DNA of 59,502 nucleotides from Trametes villosa. Taxonomy: Eukaryota > Basidiomycota > Agaricomycetes > Polyporales > Polyporaceae. The notes under the pieces are model-generated. The model was not told the origin of the DNA and did not search any database. It worked only from the letters and a program-made list of their open reading frames with translations. Location of the stretch: the NCBI GenBank assembly GCA_002964805.2, contig PUDQ02000050.1:1-59502 (forward strand), given 5' to 3'. Below, piece by piece: positions 22,894-32,592 of this stretch (positions are counted from its first letter, which is position 1; each line of letters opens with the position of its first letter). A program made the translations under genes and the position numbers.

Positions 22894-25395
22894 ATGGACA
22901 AGTCCTCCTCCGTGCTCGCCGCGCTCAACGCGGGCAAGCTGCCCTCGCACGACCAGATCGCCCAGGCCATCGACGCCCTTCTCGCTGCCCCCATCCTCAA
23001 CAACACCCCCGAAACCGGCTATGGCGAGCTCTCCGCACAGGGCGCCGAGATCCAGAACGGGATCCGCAACCTCCTCACCGCATACAAGCAGCTCGGGGAG
23101 CACAAGAACTGTACGTCCCCCTGCCTCCCCCTCTCTGAAAATTGATGCTAACGGCACGCAGCGGATAACATCATCCAGGAGTCGCTCTACCACCTCTCCG
23201 AGGTCGACCCCAAGAACACCTCCACCTCCCTCACCATGGACGTCGACACCGACCAGGCCACCCAGGACGCCCGCGCCGTCGCCCGCGCCCTCCGCACCCT
23301 CGTCAACACCCTCTGGTCCAACCTCTCCACCGAGGGCCGCTCCGTCTTCCACGACTTCGCCTCCTTCGCCCGCCTCGCCCTCGCCGACGCGGCCGACTAC
23401 GTCGGAGAGAGCGCCCAGAGCGCCGCCGCCGCGCTGCGCGAGGTCGATGAGGGCGTGCAGAAGGGCGAGCGCAACGAGCTTGGGGTGAAGCGCAAGGCCG
23501 AGGACGACCCCCAGGACGCGGACGCCCGCGCAAAGTTCGAGCGCACCATGGACTCGACGAAGGAGGTCGGCTCCAAGGCGATCGGCGCCGGCCAGGCCGC
23601 CGCCACGACCGCGAACGACCTCGCCGAGCGCACCTCCTCGCGCCTCCAGGAGGCGTACTACGCGATCTGCGACCGCGCGCAGAACGACGCGGACTACCAC
23701 GCGTCGATCTCCACCATCTTCGACCTCGCGCAGAAGTGGATCCACCGCAGCCTCGACGCGGCAGGCGACGTGAACCAGGACACGTCGCTCGACGCGTTCA
23801 TCGACGACCCGACGCCCGAGAAGCACCTCATCAACGGCATCCGCGGCCTGCGCAGCGCGCTCGAGCGGCTCGCCGGCGGGAAGTCGCTCGACGACTTCTT
23901 CCGCGCGCTGCGCGTGTGCGGCGTCGACATCCAGCAGGACCCGGACGTGCGCGCGTGGGTCGACGCCGCGCTCGCGCACCTCCGCAAGAGCCTCGACGAG
24001 CCCGGCTACGCGCGCTCCGACGCCGCGTCGAAGCAGGGCGAGAAGCTGCGCAAGGAGTGGCGCGAGCTGCTGGACAAGGACTCGGACAAGGGGAGGAAGT
24101 GGAAGGAGGACGTCGGCGCGCTCCGGCGCGAGGCGGGTGAGTTCCAGGCGGCGGTCGACCAGGACGAGGATCTGCGCGCGGTGAGGAGGGCGCATGCGAA
24201 GCTGGGCGAGGATCTGGAGAATGGGCTGTTGGTGGCGGGCAGCACGGGCGCGCAGTCGCTTATGGAGCGTGCGCCGTGGTTCTGGCAGGACGTGTTTAAC
24301 GTCTACCTGCCCAAGCTCGTCGGTATGATCAAGGACATCCCCATCCCAAGGTATGTTTCCCAGTCTGCTCAACCATTCATCCCCGTTAACCACTCGTGCA
24401 GAACCGAGTACAAGGACAACGACGTCGAGTTCGTGCTCGAGGACCTCGACATCTCCACCTTCTCGCTCCTCCCCGGGCACGCCTACATCCGCAACATCAC
24501 CGACATCGACATCAAGGCGCCCTCCGCGGGCCAAGCCGACACCGCCGTCGGCGCGCTCACGCGCATCTACCTCCAAGGCCTGCAGATCCAGCTCAAAGAG
24601 GTCTCCTTCTACTACCACGACAAGACCGCCTCGATCGGGCCCGCCGAGTTCACCGGCATCCTCGAGTTCACGCTCCCCCCACAGGGCATCGACGTCGACA
24701 TCGTCGTGCGCTCCATCCCAAACTCGCCCGAAGGGCTCAAAGAACGCGAGCGCCGCGCCGGCTTCGTCGACGTGCAGCGCGTCGACGTCAAGGTGTCCGA
24801 GGACGTCGAGCTCTCCGTCAAAGAGTCGAACCACCAGATCCTCGTGTCCGTCTTCCGCCCGATCATGCTCTCGCGCCTGCGCGACGCGCTCCAAACAGTG
24901 CTCGAGCAGCAGCTGCGCGCGGGGCTGCAGTGGGCGGACGCGTTCGCGTGGGACACGGGCCGGCGCGCGGAGGTCTTCGCCGACGCGGGGCTCCCGCGCG
25001 GCGCGGCGCTCGTCGCCGGCTTCTGGTCCGAGCTCGGGCACCTCCAGAAGGGCAGCGACGGCGGGCTGCTCGGCGGGTGGCGCGCGACGGGCACGGGCGT
25101 GATCAAGCACGACGAGGCGGCCGGCGCGCACTTCGCGATGGGCGCGGAGCCGCAGGTGCTCTCGGGCGAGAAGCGCGGGCCGAAGGGCACGTTCGCCGAG
25201 CCGGTCGCCGAGCGTGACGACGTTCCGCAGGCGGGAGAGGTCGCGCAGAAGACGCGGGGCGTGGCGGAGCAGGCGGTCGAGACGGTGAAGGGGACGGTGC
25301 AGCAGGTGAAGAGCTTCGCGGACACGGTGGGCGCGAAGGCGGACGAGGAGCGGGCAAGGCCGGGCTGGCAGAGCTCTGCGTTTGACTGGGCGTGA
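22894..25395 (+). CDS. HAM1-like domain protein
   Basis: Three exons, 22894-23110, 23162-24350 and 24402-25395, give 799 aa. The start MDKSSSVLAALNAGKLPSHD follows a TATA box at suitable distance. The N-terminal two thirds is highly charged and helical (DNIIQESLYHLSE, then ALRTLVNTLWSNLSTEGRS). The part after WFWQDVFNVYLPKLVGMI is a beta-rich region (YKDNDVEFVLEDLDISTF, IYLQGLQIQLKEVSFYYHD, GILEFTLPPQGIDVDIVV) typical of fungal HAM1 N- and C-domain proteins, which are related to BPI-like lipid-binding folds. A lipid transfer or membrane-associated role is inferred from the fold, not shown. The end (GVAEQAVETVKGTVQQVK) looks like an amphipathic helix. Codons are strongly GC-rich at third positions, so the antisense frame is open for 915 codons; that is a shadow. 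Confidence 0.85.
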
Positions 25396-26143
25396 GCCGC
25401 GCGGGTAACGTTTGGGGTTCTGCTTGCTGCTTTCTGTGCTTGTACAGTTGGGATTGGGCCTGTGGCGACGTTTGTAGGATGGGACGCCTGAGAGTACTGA
25501 ATGTATCAATGTAGCTGTATTGTAGTAATCACGCATTTGCTCGCACTCGCACCCGCATCCTCTTCCGTGTGCTGCTCGCACTCGGTCACCTCGCAAACGA
25601 AAATCTGCGTCGTCTCGGAGGGACGACATGCGTAGCCTCAGGCCTCACCGCCGGCATCGCGTAGGCCCCTGTAGTTCCTGCATGCTTGACATCGCTACCA
25701 GATGTTCGCCCAGCGAACCGAGACTGCGACGCAGACTCGCCGAAGAGAGCAAAGTCCCAGTATATCGTCCTGGCTGCACCGTTCGGGCAATCTGCTCCCA
25801 CCGATGGAGATGGAGGTCCGCATCATCCCGCACCGTCCGCCCCGTACACGCGGAGGGGCCGCGCGCTTAATCGCCTGGCACGTCCGTCCGCCCGGGGGTG
25901 GGTGTGGGGGGGAAAATATCGGGGCGCGAGCAGTGCGGCCTGTGGAACGCGTGGAGCGCCAGACGTGCCCAGGGCGGCGGAACGAGTGAGCAGGCTCGGG
26001 CAGCACGGGGCAGCCGCCGCTCCGGCATCCTCGAGCTGACTCGGACGTTGCCTGGGCGCGAGACGAAAAAACCGTACGCGGTGCTCGTGCGCAGGTATTC
26101 CCGCTGTCAAACCGTGGACGACGCGCGCGGAGCGTGGGGGGAG
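25396..26143. other. Intergenic; duplicated block from 25855
   Basis: No gene recognised. From about 25855 the sequence (GGAGGGGCCGCGCGCTTAAT, then CGCCTGGCACGTCCGTCCG) is homologous to 46549-46592, and the homology resumes at 26110 (GGACGACGCGCGCGGAGCGT) against 47217. This marks a segmental duplication that includes the following pseudogene. Confidence 0.55.
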
Positions 26144-26678
26144 CTAAGGCTTCTTCACCCGGATCGGGCCATCATAGTCGATTAAGTAGCGCGGGCAGGG
26201 GTCGACGTCGTACCGCCTTCCAGTGCACTCGTATCCGCAGGCTTGGTGGCGTCCGCGTCAGGGTCAAAAGTGAAAATGACGATCGTGTTCAGATTGATGT
26301 GGAGGAGAGAGAGAGTAGGGTTTTGATCCATTACGCAGTGCTACAGTCTGAGTTACACCGGACCTGTCGGCGTCCTCATACAAGTACTTCAAGGTGCGCT
26401 GCGGGGCGCCACAGTCGAGAAGGGATCGGGCCATGCACGCAAAGGGAGTCGTGGCAGATGGTATATGCGTTGAGATCCAGTTAGGGCAGAGCAATCAGAT
26501 GAACGGTCGGGCGATGGGCATCGAGCATTATGTGCGCTAGCTCGCAGGTGTTCTAGTAGTCGACAAGCGAGCGCGGGTTGACTGTGCGTACGCGGCGCCG
26601 CGCCGGCTGTCTGCTACCCACAGACTCGGGTGCAGGGGCCTGCTGGGGAGGACCGGGGAGAGAGGGGAGATCTGCCAT
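26144..26678 (-). pseudogene. FunK1-like mini-gene, decayed copy
   Basis: This is the counterpart of the intact gene at 47247-47732. The start is MADLPSLPGPPQQAPAPES at 26678, then RVRTVNPRSLVDY followed by an in-frame TAG and CELAHIMLDA. The exon-2 part has KYLYEDAD, then an insertion of about 70 bases of unrelated frame, then INLNTIVIFTFDPDADA, and a stop before the conserved end. The catalytic loop aspartate (HGD in the intact copy) is lost. The splice donor is not recognisable. The copy is clearly inactive. Confidence 0.8.
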
Positions 26679-27193
26679 GAACGAGAGCATGGTTAGATGC
26701 TACTGACGCGGACATACCGCTTCGCGTTCTTCGCCCGTCATACGCCACAAATAGCGCCTTGTCGCGAGAGATCGGGCCCCGGGGCACCACCGATTGGCAC
26801 GCTGCGGTAGGCTCGTTCGGTAATTCGGACTCCGGCGCGCCACTTCGTGAGGTTTACGGCAAGCTGCCTTTCAAAATTTCACACTTCGCTCCCCGGCAAG
26901 GCGGCTGCCGTGTGCGTCCCGATCGACTGGTTTTCGAGTAACGCTGTGGCGCTGTGCTCGCGCTCAGCGCAAGCCTAACGCAAAGGGGCGTCCACTGGCC
27001 AGCCGCTTCCTGTTTGGCAGTGACAGGTGGGCTCCTCATCTGGGGATGACGGTCTGCTCCGCGGGGTATGATCAGCCGGGCCGCAAGCGTCAAGGGGGTG
27101 ATCACTGCACGAGAACGACGAAGGCCCGGGTGCATCTCATCTAATACAGCCCACGGACCTCAGCATCGGAAGGATACATATGTACAGTGCGTG
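26679..27193. other. Intergenic, no gene recognised
   Basis: Upstream flank of the dead mini-gene and left flank of the retroelement. The last five bases, GCGTG (27189-27193), are the left target-site duplication of that element. Confidence 0.45.
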
Positions 27194-27916
27194 TGTTAGG
27201 GCCGTGCGGGCTTTAAGTCCGGAACCGGTCGGAGTTGACAGCTCCGAAGCGCGGGAAAGCGGAGCTCCGAACTCCGAAGGCGCGGGAAAGCGGACCTGGG
27301 CTTCGGAGGTCGGACTTGTCGGACGTAGCGGAGCGGAGGTCCGAACGGAGGCCCACACAAGGGAGGACTTCAGCGAAGCTATTAGCAACGCCAGAGACCC
27401 TTGCCACTTGTCCTCAGATTTCGGAGGTGGACAGGTCCGATGTCCGGAGGTCCGACGCCGGAATGTCGGACTTACCGGACTAGGAAGGTCGGAGCTACCG
27501 GACGACGAGCGGAGGAAGCGGAACAGATGTATTGGGGAAGGAAGTAGAGCGAGTGTGTGGTCAACGAGATATCCGAACTGAGTAGCTACAACATACCAGC
27601 TACGTATATATAGACTACGAGCTAATTGTTATGCCACAACAATAAGAGCGGACTAATAAGGAAGGTGAAAGCGGAATAGGGTCGGAAGTCGGGGAAGACA
27701 ATAAGGCTATTGTTCTAATCGGAATTGAAGCGGAAAAGCGGAGTAAGTAAGTCCGAAAGGCGGACAAGCGGAGTTGAAGTCCGATAAGTGCGGAGTAAGC
27801 GGAGTTAAGTCCGATAAGAGCGGACTTAGCGGACTAAAAGCGGAGTAAAAGCGGACCAAAAGCGGACCAAAGCGGAGTTGAGTCCGCAAATGTCGGAGGT
27901 CGCACGGGGCGTAACA
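27194..27916 (-). repeat. 3' LTR of the retroelement
   Basis: TGTTAGGGCCGTGCGGG at the left and GCACGGGGCGTAACA at the right, 723 bp. On the + strand its right third is packed with CGGA/TCCG motifs. Appears identical to the other LTR. Confidence 0.92.
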
Positions 27917-29052
27917 GTGCCCTCCCACTAGGCCCGAACCCCTGAGGGCCTTGAGAGCGACTAGAGGTCGGGGTGGGAGTCCGAAGGCAGAGGTGAAGGC
28001 GTTGAAAGGGAATAGAAGGAAGGGTAAGTAAAAGGGTAAGAAAACGGAAAAAAGCGGAGTAGTGAAGTCCGAGGGTCAAAAATGCGGAGTTGTAGGGCCG
28101 AAAAATGCGGAGATCGGAGGTAAGGGTCCGGAGTGCGGACCAGGAGGGTGCAGGGTCGGAGTTGGGGGTGTAGGAAGGGAGTACGGAGGTGGGCGGCTGG
28201 AGTAGGGAGCAACGACTGGCCAAAACGCGAAAAAGCGGAGTTGTCGGAGTTGCGCAACTGCCGGAGTCGCTGAGGTCCGAAAAATTGCGGAGTTGCGTCG
28301 GAGGTCGGAGCAGGGCCGAGGTGCACAGCTGCTCTCCCCCTCCTAGGCCAGTCGGAGCAGACAGAACTCTGGTTCACCCCGGAGTTGAACCGGAGTAAAC
28401 CGCGAGTGGAGGCGGCCAGAAAGGCGCCAAAGACGGAGGAATTGGGGGGATTGCGGAGGGTCAGAGGTCCGGGGCTCAACCAGGGGTGCAGTACCCATGG
28501 AGAGGGGGTCCGGAGGTCCAAAAACCGGAGTTGTCGGAGGTCGGAAAGGCGCCAAAGCGGAGTACGGGGCCACCGGGGATGCGGGTCTGGGTGAAGTTGC
28601 AGCGCTCGCTCGGCCAATCAGCAGATTGTAAGGTGAGGAGGCTTGCGGTACCCTTGACGTGGCATAGACGGGAGTCGAGCGGAGGTGACGGGCCACTGTC
28701 GGAGTTGACGGGGGTACTGTCGGAGTATTCTCATCCAAAGGAGAGAATCGGAGGTGGCCTCAGAAACAGCGAAAACGCGGACTCGTCGGAGTTGACGGTG
28801 GCGTATCGGAGTTGTAGGCCGGAGTTCAGGTCCGAAAAATATGAAAATGAGCGTGGATGTGCGGAGGTAGCTGACGGAGGTGTGTGCGAAGTTTCGGGGG
28901 AATCGGCGGAGAGCGGGGGTCGGAATTGCGGCCGGAATGCGGAGACGTCGGAGATGAGGGGAAAAATGAAGTCCGTGCGGGAATGGAAATCCTGCCATCG
29001 CAGAGGGGTCGGAGCACGGGAACTCCGCCGGGGCAGGGTAGCGGGGGTCGGA
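27917..29052. other. Internal non-coding part of the retroelement
   Basis: About 1.1 kb between gag stop and 3' LTR where pol would be expected. Frames exist but show no reverse transcriptase (no YxDD-like motif), protease or integrase features. The sequence is full of GGAGTT, TCCGAA and GCGGAG motifs. Confidence 0.6.
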
Positions 29053-30240
29053 CTAGACCTCCACGTCCGATTCCAGGTCCTCCGGGGCTTCAGGGAGCGG
29101 ACTAGAGGGCTCCTCGCGAGCCTCCTCGACCGCCGTGTCCAAAACCGCAAAATCCGGAGTTGCAGGCCGGGATTTCGGAGTTTCGGCCTCCTCGAGCTCC
29201 GAAGTCCGCCAGAGCGGACTAGACGTGTCGGAGTTCGGAGTACGGGGGTCGGAGTGGTCAGACATGGTGTCCAGGAGGTCCTCGGAGTTGTCCTCAGTGT
29301 CGGAGTTGCCGTCGGAGGTGGTCGGAGTTGGCGAAGCAGACATGCGGAGTTGCTCGGACTTGCGCTCCCAGTGGCGCTTGTCGAGGGACTGTGCAAGAGT
29401 GCGGAGCGTGTAGAGGGAGTCAGGCTTGCCGATGCGGGAAATGTGGTCCTTGAGGCGGTCCGGGAGGCCACGATAGAACTGGTAGCGGAGGGCGGAGGTG
29501 CCCCACCGGGTCTGAGTGGCCAGCCGGTTGAACTCCGTGATGTATGTCCCAATCTGGTCCGAGTCGGACATCCGGAGTGCCTCCAGGTCACGCTCGGCGT
29601 CACCTGTCACGTCCTGAGGTCCGAAGTTGGTCCGAAGCTCCTCCAGGAAGACTCCGAAGTCCGAAAGGAAGAGGGGTGGCTCCTCGGAGTAACCCTCAAG
29701 GAGATAGGGCTCGAACCACAGCAAAGCGGTCCCCTTGAGGTACGAGAGCGCGTACGTGACCTTCTTCTCGTCGGAGTTGAAGGTCTCCGGGCGTGCCCTG
29801 AAGACCAACTCCAGCTGCGTGAGAAAAAGTCGGAGTTCGTCGGAGTTGGAACCGTCAAACTGGTCAGGCTCGCGGACATTGTTGCGCTCAGAGGAAGGGG
29901 CGGAAGTCCGGGATAGGACCTGGGAGAGGAGCGCGAGAGCTCCGGCGAGGTCCTGGGCTTGGTCCGAAGGGGCGGAGGGAGCGTGGGAAAACTGCGGAGG
30001 TGCGGAGGAGCGGAGTTGCGGAGCGGAGTTGATCGGAGGTGCGGACCAAAACGTCGGAGGTGCGGAGTTGCCAAAGAAGGGGTTGGAGGTGCCAAAAAGG
30101 ATGCTGGAGTTGCGGGGAGGTGATGGGACTTGTCTGAAGGGGTTGGGGGAACGTGTCGGAGGAGGATGGGTGGGTGCGGAGGTGTGGCGGGGCTTCCTGG
30201 CAGAGAAACCCCTGAAGACGTCGTCGGAATGGGCAGCCAT
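29053..30240 (-). CDS. Gag polyprotein of the retroelement
   Basis: 395 aa from ATG 30240 (MAAHSDDVFRGFSARKP), 15 bases after the primer-binding region. The first 110 residues are Pro/Ser-rich. The centre has the retrotransposon gag fold: FDGSNSDELRLFLTQLELVF, YALSYLKGTALLWFEPYL, LRTNFGPQDVTGDAERDLEAL, YITEFNRLATQTRWG and FYRGLPDRLKDHISR. The C-terminus is acidic and Ser/Pro-rich. No CCHC zinc knuckle is seen, so RNA binding would rest on other parts. An in-frame extension upstream runs into the LTR to an ATG at 30462, but it lacks gag-like character, so 30240 is preferred. The + strand frame of 476 codons over it is a shadow. Confidence 0.85.
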   Translation of the reverse strand: MAAHSDDVFRGFSARKPRHTSAPTHPPPTRSPNPFRQVPSPPRNSSILFGTSNPFFGNSAPPTFWSAPPINSAPQLRSSAPPQFSHAPSAPSDQAQDLAGALALLSQVLSRTSAPSSERNNVREPDQFDGSNSDELRLFLTQLELVFRARPETFNSDEKKVTYALSYLKGTALLWFEPYLLEGYSEEPPLFLSDFGVFLEELRTNFGPQDVTGDAERDLEALRMSDSDQIGTYITEFNRLATQTRWGTSALRYQFYRGLPDRLKDHISRIGKPDSLYTLRTLAQSLDKRHWERKSEQLRMSASPTPTTSDGNSDTEDNSEDLLDTMSDHSDPRTPNSDTSSPLWRTSELEEAETPKSRPATPDFAVLDTAVEEAREEPSSPLPEAPEDLESDVEV

Positions 30241-30254
30241 GGAGGGTCTCGAGG

Positions 30255-30265
30255 AGTTCGGATAT
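30255..30265 (-). promoter_or_regulatory. Putative self-complementary primer-binding site
   Basis: On the sense (minus) strand the sequence 2 nt inside the 5' LTR is ATATCCGAACT. Its exact complement, AGTTCGGATAT, lies in the same sense strand within the LTR at 30653-30643, where transcription should start. It is not a TGG-starting tRNA-complementary site. This layout is that of Tf1-type self-priming elements. Confidence 0.6.
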
Positions 30266-30267
30266 AC

Positions 30268-30990
30268 TGTTAGGGCCGTGCGGGCTTTAAGTCCGGAACC
30301 GGTCGGAGTTGACAGCTCCGAAGCGCGGGAAAGCGGAGCTCCGAACTCCGAAGGCGCGGGAAAGCGGACCTGGGCTTCGGAGGTCGGACTTGTCGGACGT
30401 AGCGGAGCGGAGGTCCGAACGGAGGCCCACACAAGGGAGGACTTCAGCGAAGCTATTAGCAACGCCAGAGACCCTTGCCACTTGTCCTCAGATTTCGGAG
30501 GTGGACAGGTCCGATGTCCGGAGGTCCGACGCCGGAATGTCGGACTTACCGGACTAGGAAGGTCGGAGCTACCGGACGACGAGCGGAGGAAGCGGAACAG
30601 ATGTATTGGGGAAGGAAGTAGAGCGAGTGTGTGGTCAACGAGATATCCGAACTGAGTAGCTACAACATACCAGCTACGTATATATAGACTACGAGCTAAT
30701 TGTTATGCCACAACAATAAGAGCGGACTAATAAGGAAGGTGAAAGCGGAATAGGGTCGGAAGTCGGGGAAGACAATAAGGCTATTGTTCTAATCGGAATT
30801 GAAGCGGAAAAGCGGAGTAAGTAAGTCCGAAAGGCGGACAAGCGGAGTTGAAGTCCGATAAGTGCGGAGTAAGCGGAGTTAAGTCCGATAAGAGCGGACT
30901 TAGCGGACTAAAAGCGGAGTAAAAGCGGACCAAAAGCGGACCAAAGCGGAGTTGAGTCCGCAAATGTCGGAGGTCGCACGGGGCGTAACA
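30268..30990 (-). repeat. 5' LTR of the retroelement
   Basis: 723 bp, TGTTA...TAACA. In sense orientation U3 runs from 30990 and contains the CGGA/TCCG array, then a TATA box at 30686-30679. Confidence 0.92.
30643..30686 (-). promoter_or_regulatory. LTR TATA box and predicted start of R
   Basis: TATATATA at 30686-30679 on the minus strand is 26-33 nt before AGTTCGGATAT (30653-30643). That spacing would place the transcript's first nucleotides on the 11-mer complementary to the primer-binding site. Confidence 0.55.
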
Positions 30991-31586
30991 GCGTGCCACG
31001 TTCCTGGCTGATGCAGCGCTAGCACTTGCCAGTGATTACATCTGTTTTCAAAACGCTAGGCCCCTCCCGAAAAAGACTCGGATTTCCAGCCTCCGCTCGA
31101 AAGAGGCTGAGTGCTAGATTTCCGAGAAAGGGCCTAATGTTTTGAAAACAGCTGTAAGGTGCGACATTCATCGTGACCGTTAGTATAATCCCCGACCTTA
31201 GTCGCCACCGGCGACCAAAGAATCAGAAGCCCTCTCTCTCTCTCTCTCATCCAAAGGGATGCAACCCGGACGCTCGGTAGCGCTCGGTAGAGGGCTGACG
31301 GTCGTGCTTCTATCATTATGTCCAGTTATGCAGCGTCTTCCGACGAATCGGGGTCAGGATCCAAGAGGCTTGCTTGGGGCCGCGAACGAGGCGCTCCGCA
31401 ACTCTGTTTTGACGCAACAGGCCTGTATACGGCTGCGGGGATGTCCTGACGGAACTGATATAAGGTCATATGCATGACCCTCGCTTTCGACCAGCCTTCT
31501 CTCCGCAAATTAGCCTCACCCCGAACAAATTTCGTACGACCCCGACAGCTACTCCCCGACAGCTACTCCCCACCCCATCCCCAAGC
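30991..31586. other. Flank of retroelement with MITE-like hairpin
   Basis: No gene. The right target duplication GCGTG is at 30991-30995, a hairpin element lies at 31041-31150, and a CT microsatellite (CTCTCTCTCTCT) lies near 31230. The rest is the upstream region of the next gene. Confidence 0.5.
31041..31150. repeat. MITE-like inverted repeat of about 110 bp
   Basis: The left arm TCTGTTTTCAAAACGCTAGG pairs with the right arm CCTAATGTTTTGAAAACAG; imperfect pairing extends inward (CCCGAAA with TTTCCGAG). Arms are about 30 bp. No target duplication was identified. Confidence 0.6.
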
Positions 31587-32592
31587 ATGGGTGTCATCTT
31601 CTCCAGCTCGCTCGGTGACGGCCTCCACGTAGTGGCACTCGTTGTCGTCGTCGTGAACACGCAGCGCTTCATCACCGCCCGTCTTCCCACCAGCCGCGTC
31701 TGCGCCATCCGCGAGACATTCGAAGGCGTCTGCAAGCTACTCGTCCTGCTGCCGGGCAGCGATGTCCAACCGTCTGTTGTCCAGAGATACATCGATCGCG
31801 CCGCCGAGTAAGTCGCTCCGCCCTCCCAGCCTGCACCCGTCCCCGCGACCTGAGGGCAGACCCCAACTTATTGTCACGTGCAGACTAGGCGAGTGCATGT
31901 ACGTGCTTTGGGCGGACGTAGAGGATTGGAAACGATCGGGAATCATTCGCTTCATGTCATCCCGCCACGTCGACCTCGCGCGCCGCTGCCACTCCCTTCA
32001 GATCGACATCGACGCGCTGCACACGACCCTTCAAGTCCTCTTGTTGCCCCTGCCCGGCGCTAGAGGAGAGACGTCCACTCCTCCAGAGATCGTCCTCCCT
32101 GCTTCGCACGCAACCAGCGTATCCCCTGGAGTCGTCGCCTTGGGCGTCCAGGAGGTCGTGGCCGACGGGCCGGGCGGGTCTGTCACGGTGGAGGTGCACC
32201 TGTTCACAAACCCGAGCATCACAGCAGGTGTCCTCGCAGAAGTGGCGGTCGCTGTCGGCGACGCTCCGGCCGTGACGGCGATCATAGCAGGTCTTGAGCC
32301 CAGCGTGGCAGAAAGAACCACGACCGAGCCGCAGCGCAAGCCAGAGCCCGCCATCCTCCAGGTCCCCATGGAGGACCCCGTTGCGGTTGATGAAGCGAAG
32401 GACGTCGAAGGGGAAGGGGAAGGGGAAGGCGGTGTTGGCGAAGTCGAAGCTGACGTCATGCCAGCGTCGAAACGTGGGCACTGTCGCGGAGCGCCCCCGC
32501 CTGGCTCGCAGGGCGCGCGGGACTCGACCTACTCATGGCCCTGTTGCCCATCAACCAAAGTTTCGCGGTCAGAGATCGTACCGAAGGAATGA
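31587..32592 (+). CDS. TM-CC family protein, subgroup B
   Basis: Exon 1 (31587-31807) encodes MGVIFSSSLGDGLHVVALVV, a hydrophobic N-terminus, then TQRFITARLPTSRVCAIRE, a weakened form of the LPPxRVR motif. The intron 31808-31883 is in phase 2. Exon 2 (31884-32592) reads LGECMYVLWADVEDWKRSG and SSRHVDLARRCHSLQIDI, closely matching the 53.0-kb gene. A long Val/Ala/Pro/Glu-rich tail ends with ASKRGHCRGAPPPGSQ, also conserved in the 53.0-kb gene. The total is 309 aa with no interruption, so this copy could be functional. It lies just beyond the retroelement insertion. Function unknown; membrane anchoring is predicted from the first 25 residues. Confidence 0.7.

Larger units (their letters stand above)
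27194..30990 (-). mobile_element. Complete gag-only LTR retroelement (Ty3/gypsy-like)
   Basis: Two 723-bp LTRs, 27194-27916 and 30268-30990, begin TGTTA and end TAACA and are collinear at a constant offset of 3074 with no difference noticed. The 5-bp duplication GCGTG flanks the element at 27189-27193 and 30991-30995. Transcription is on the minus strand. Internally there is one gag gene and about 1.1 kb without a gene, and no protease, reverse transcriptase, RNase H or integrase. The element must use enzymes from an autonomous relative. A purine-rich tract (GTGGGAGGGCAC on the sense strand, opposite 27917-27928) adjoins the 3' LTR. Identical LTRs mean very recent insertion. Confidence 0.93.

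Noticed and set aside
22882..25629. 915-codon minus-strand frame over the HAM1-like gene
   Set aside because: Shadow caused by C-ending codons of the sense gene; composition (His/Arg/Leu/Asp-rich) is that of antisense GC-rich coding DNA.
27917..29052. Hidden reverse transcriptase in the LTR element
   Set aside because: No frame shows RT, protease or integrase motifs, and the stretch is too short for a pol gene.
28486..29916. 476-codon plus-strand frame across the retroelement
   Set aside because: Antisense of gag; no domain, while the minus strand has the gag fold.
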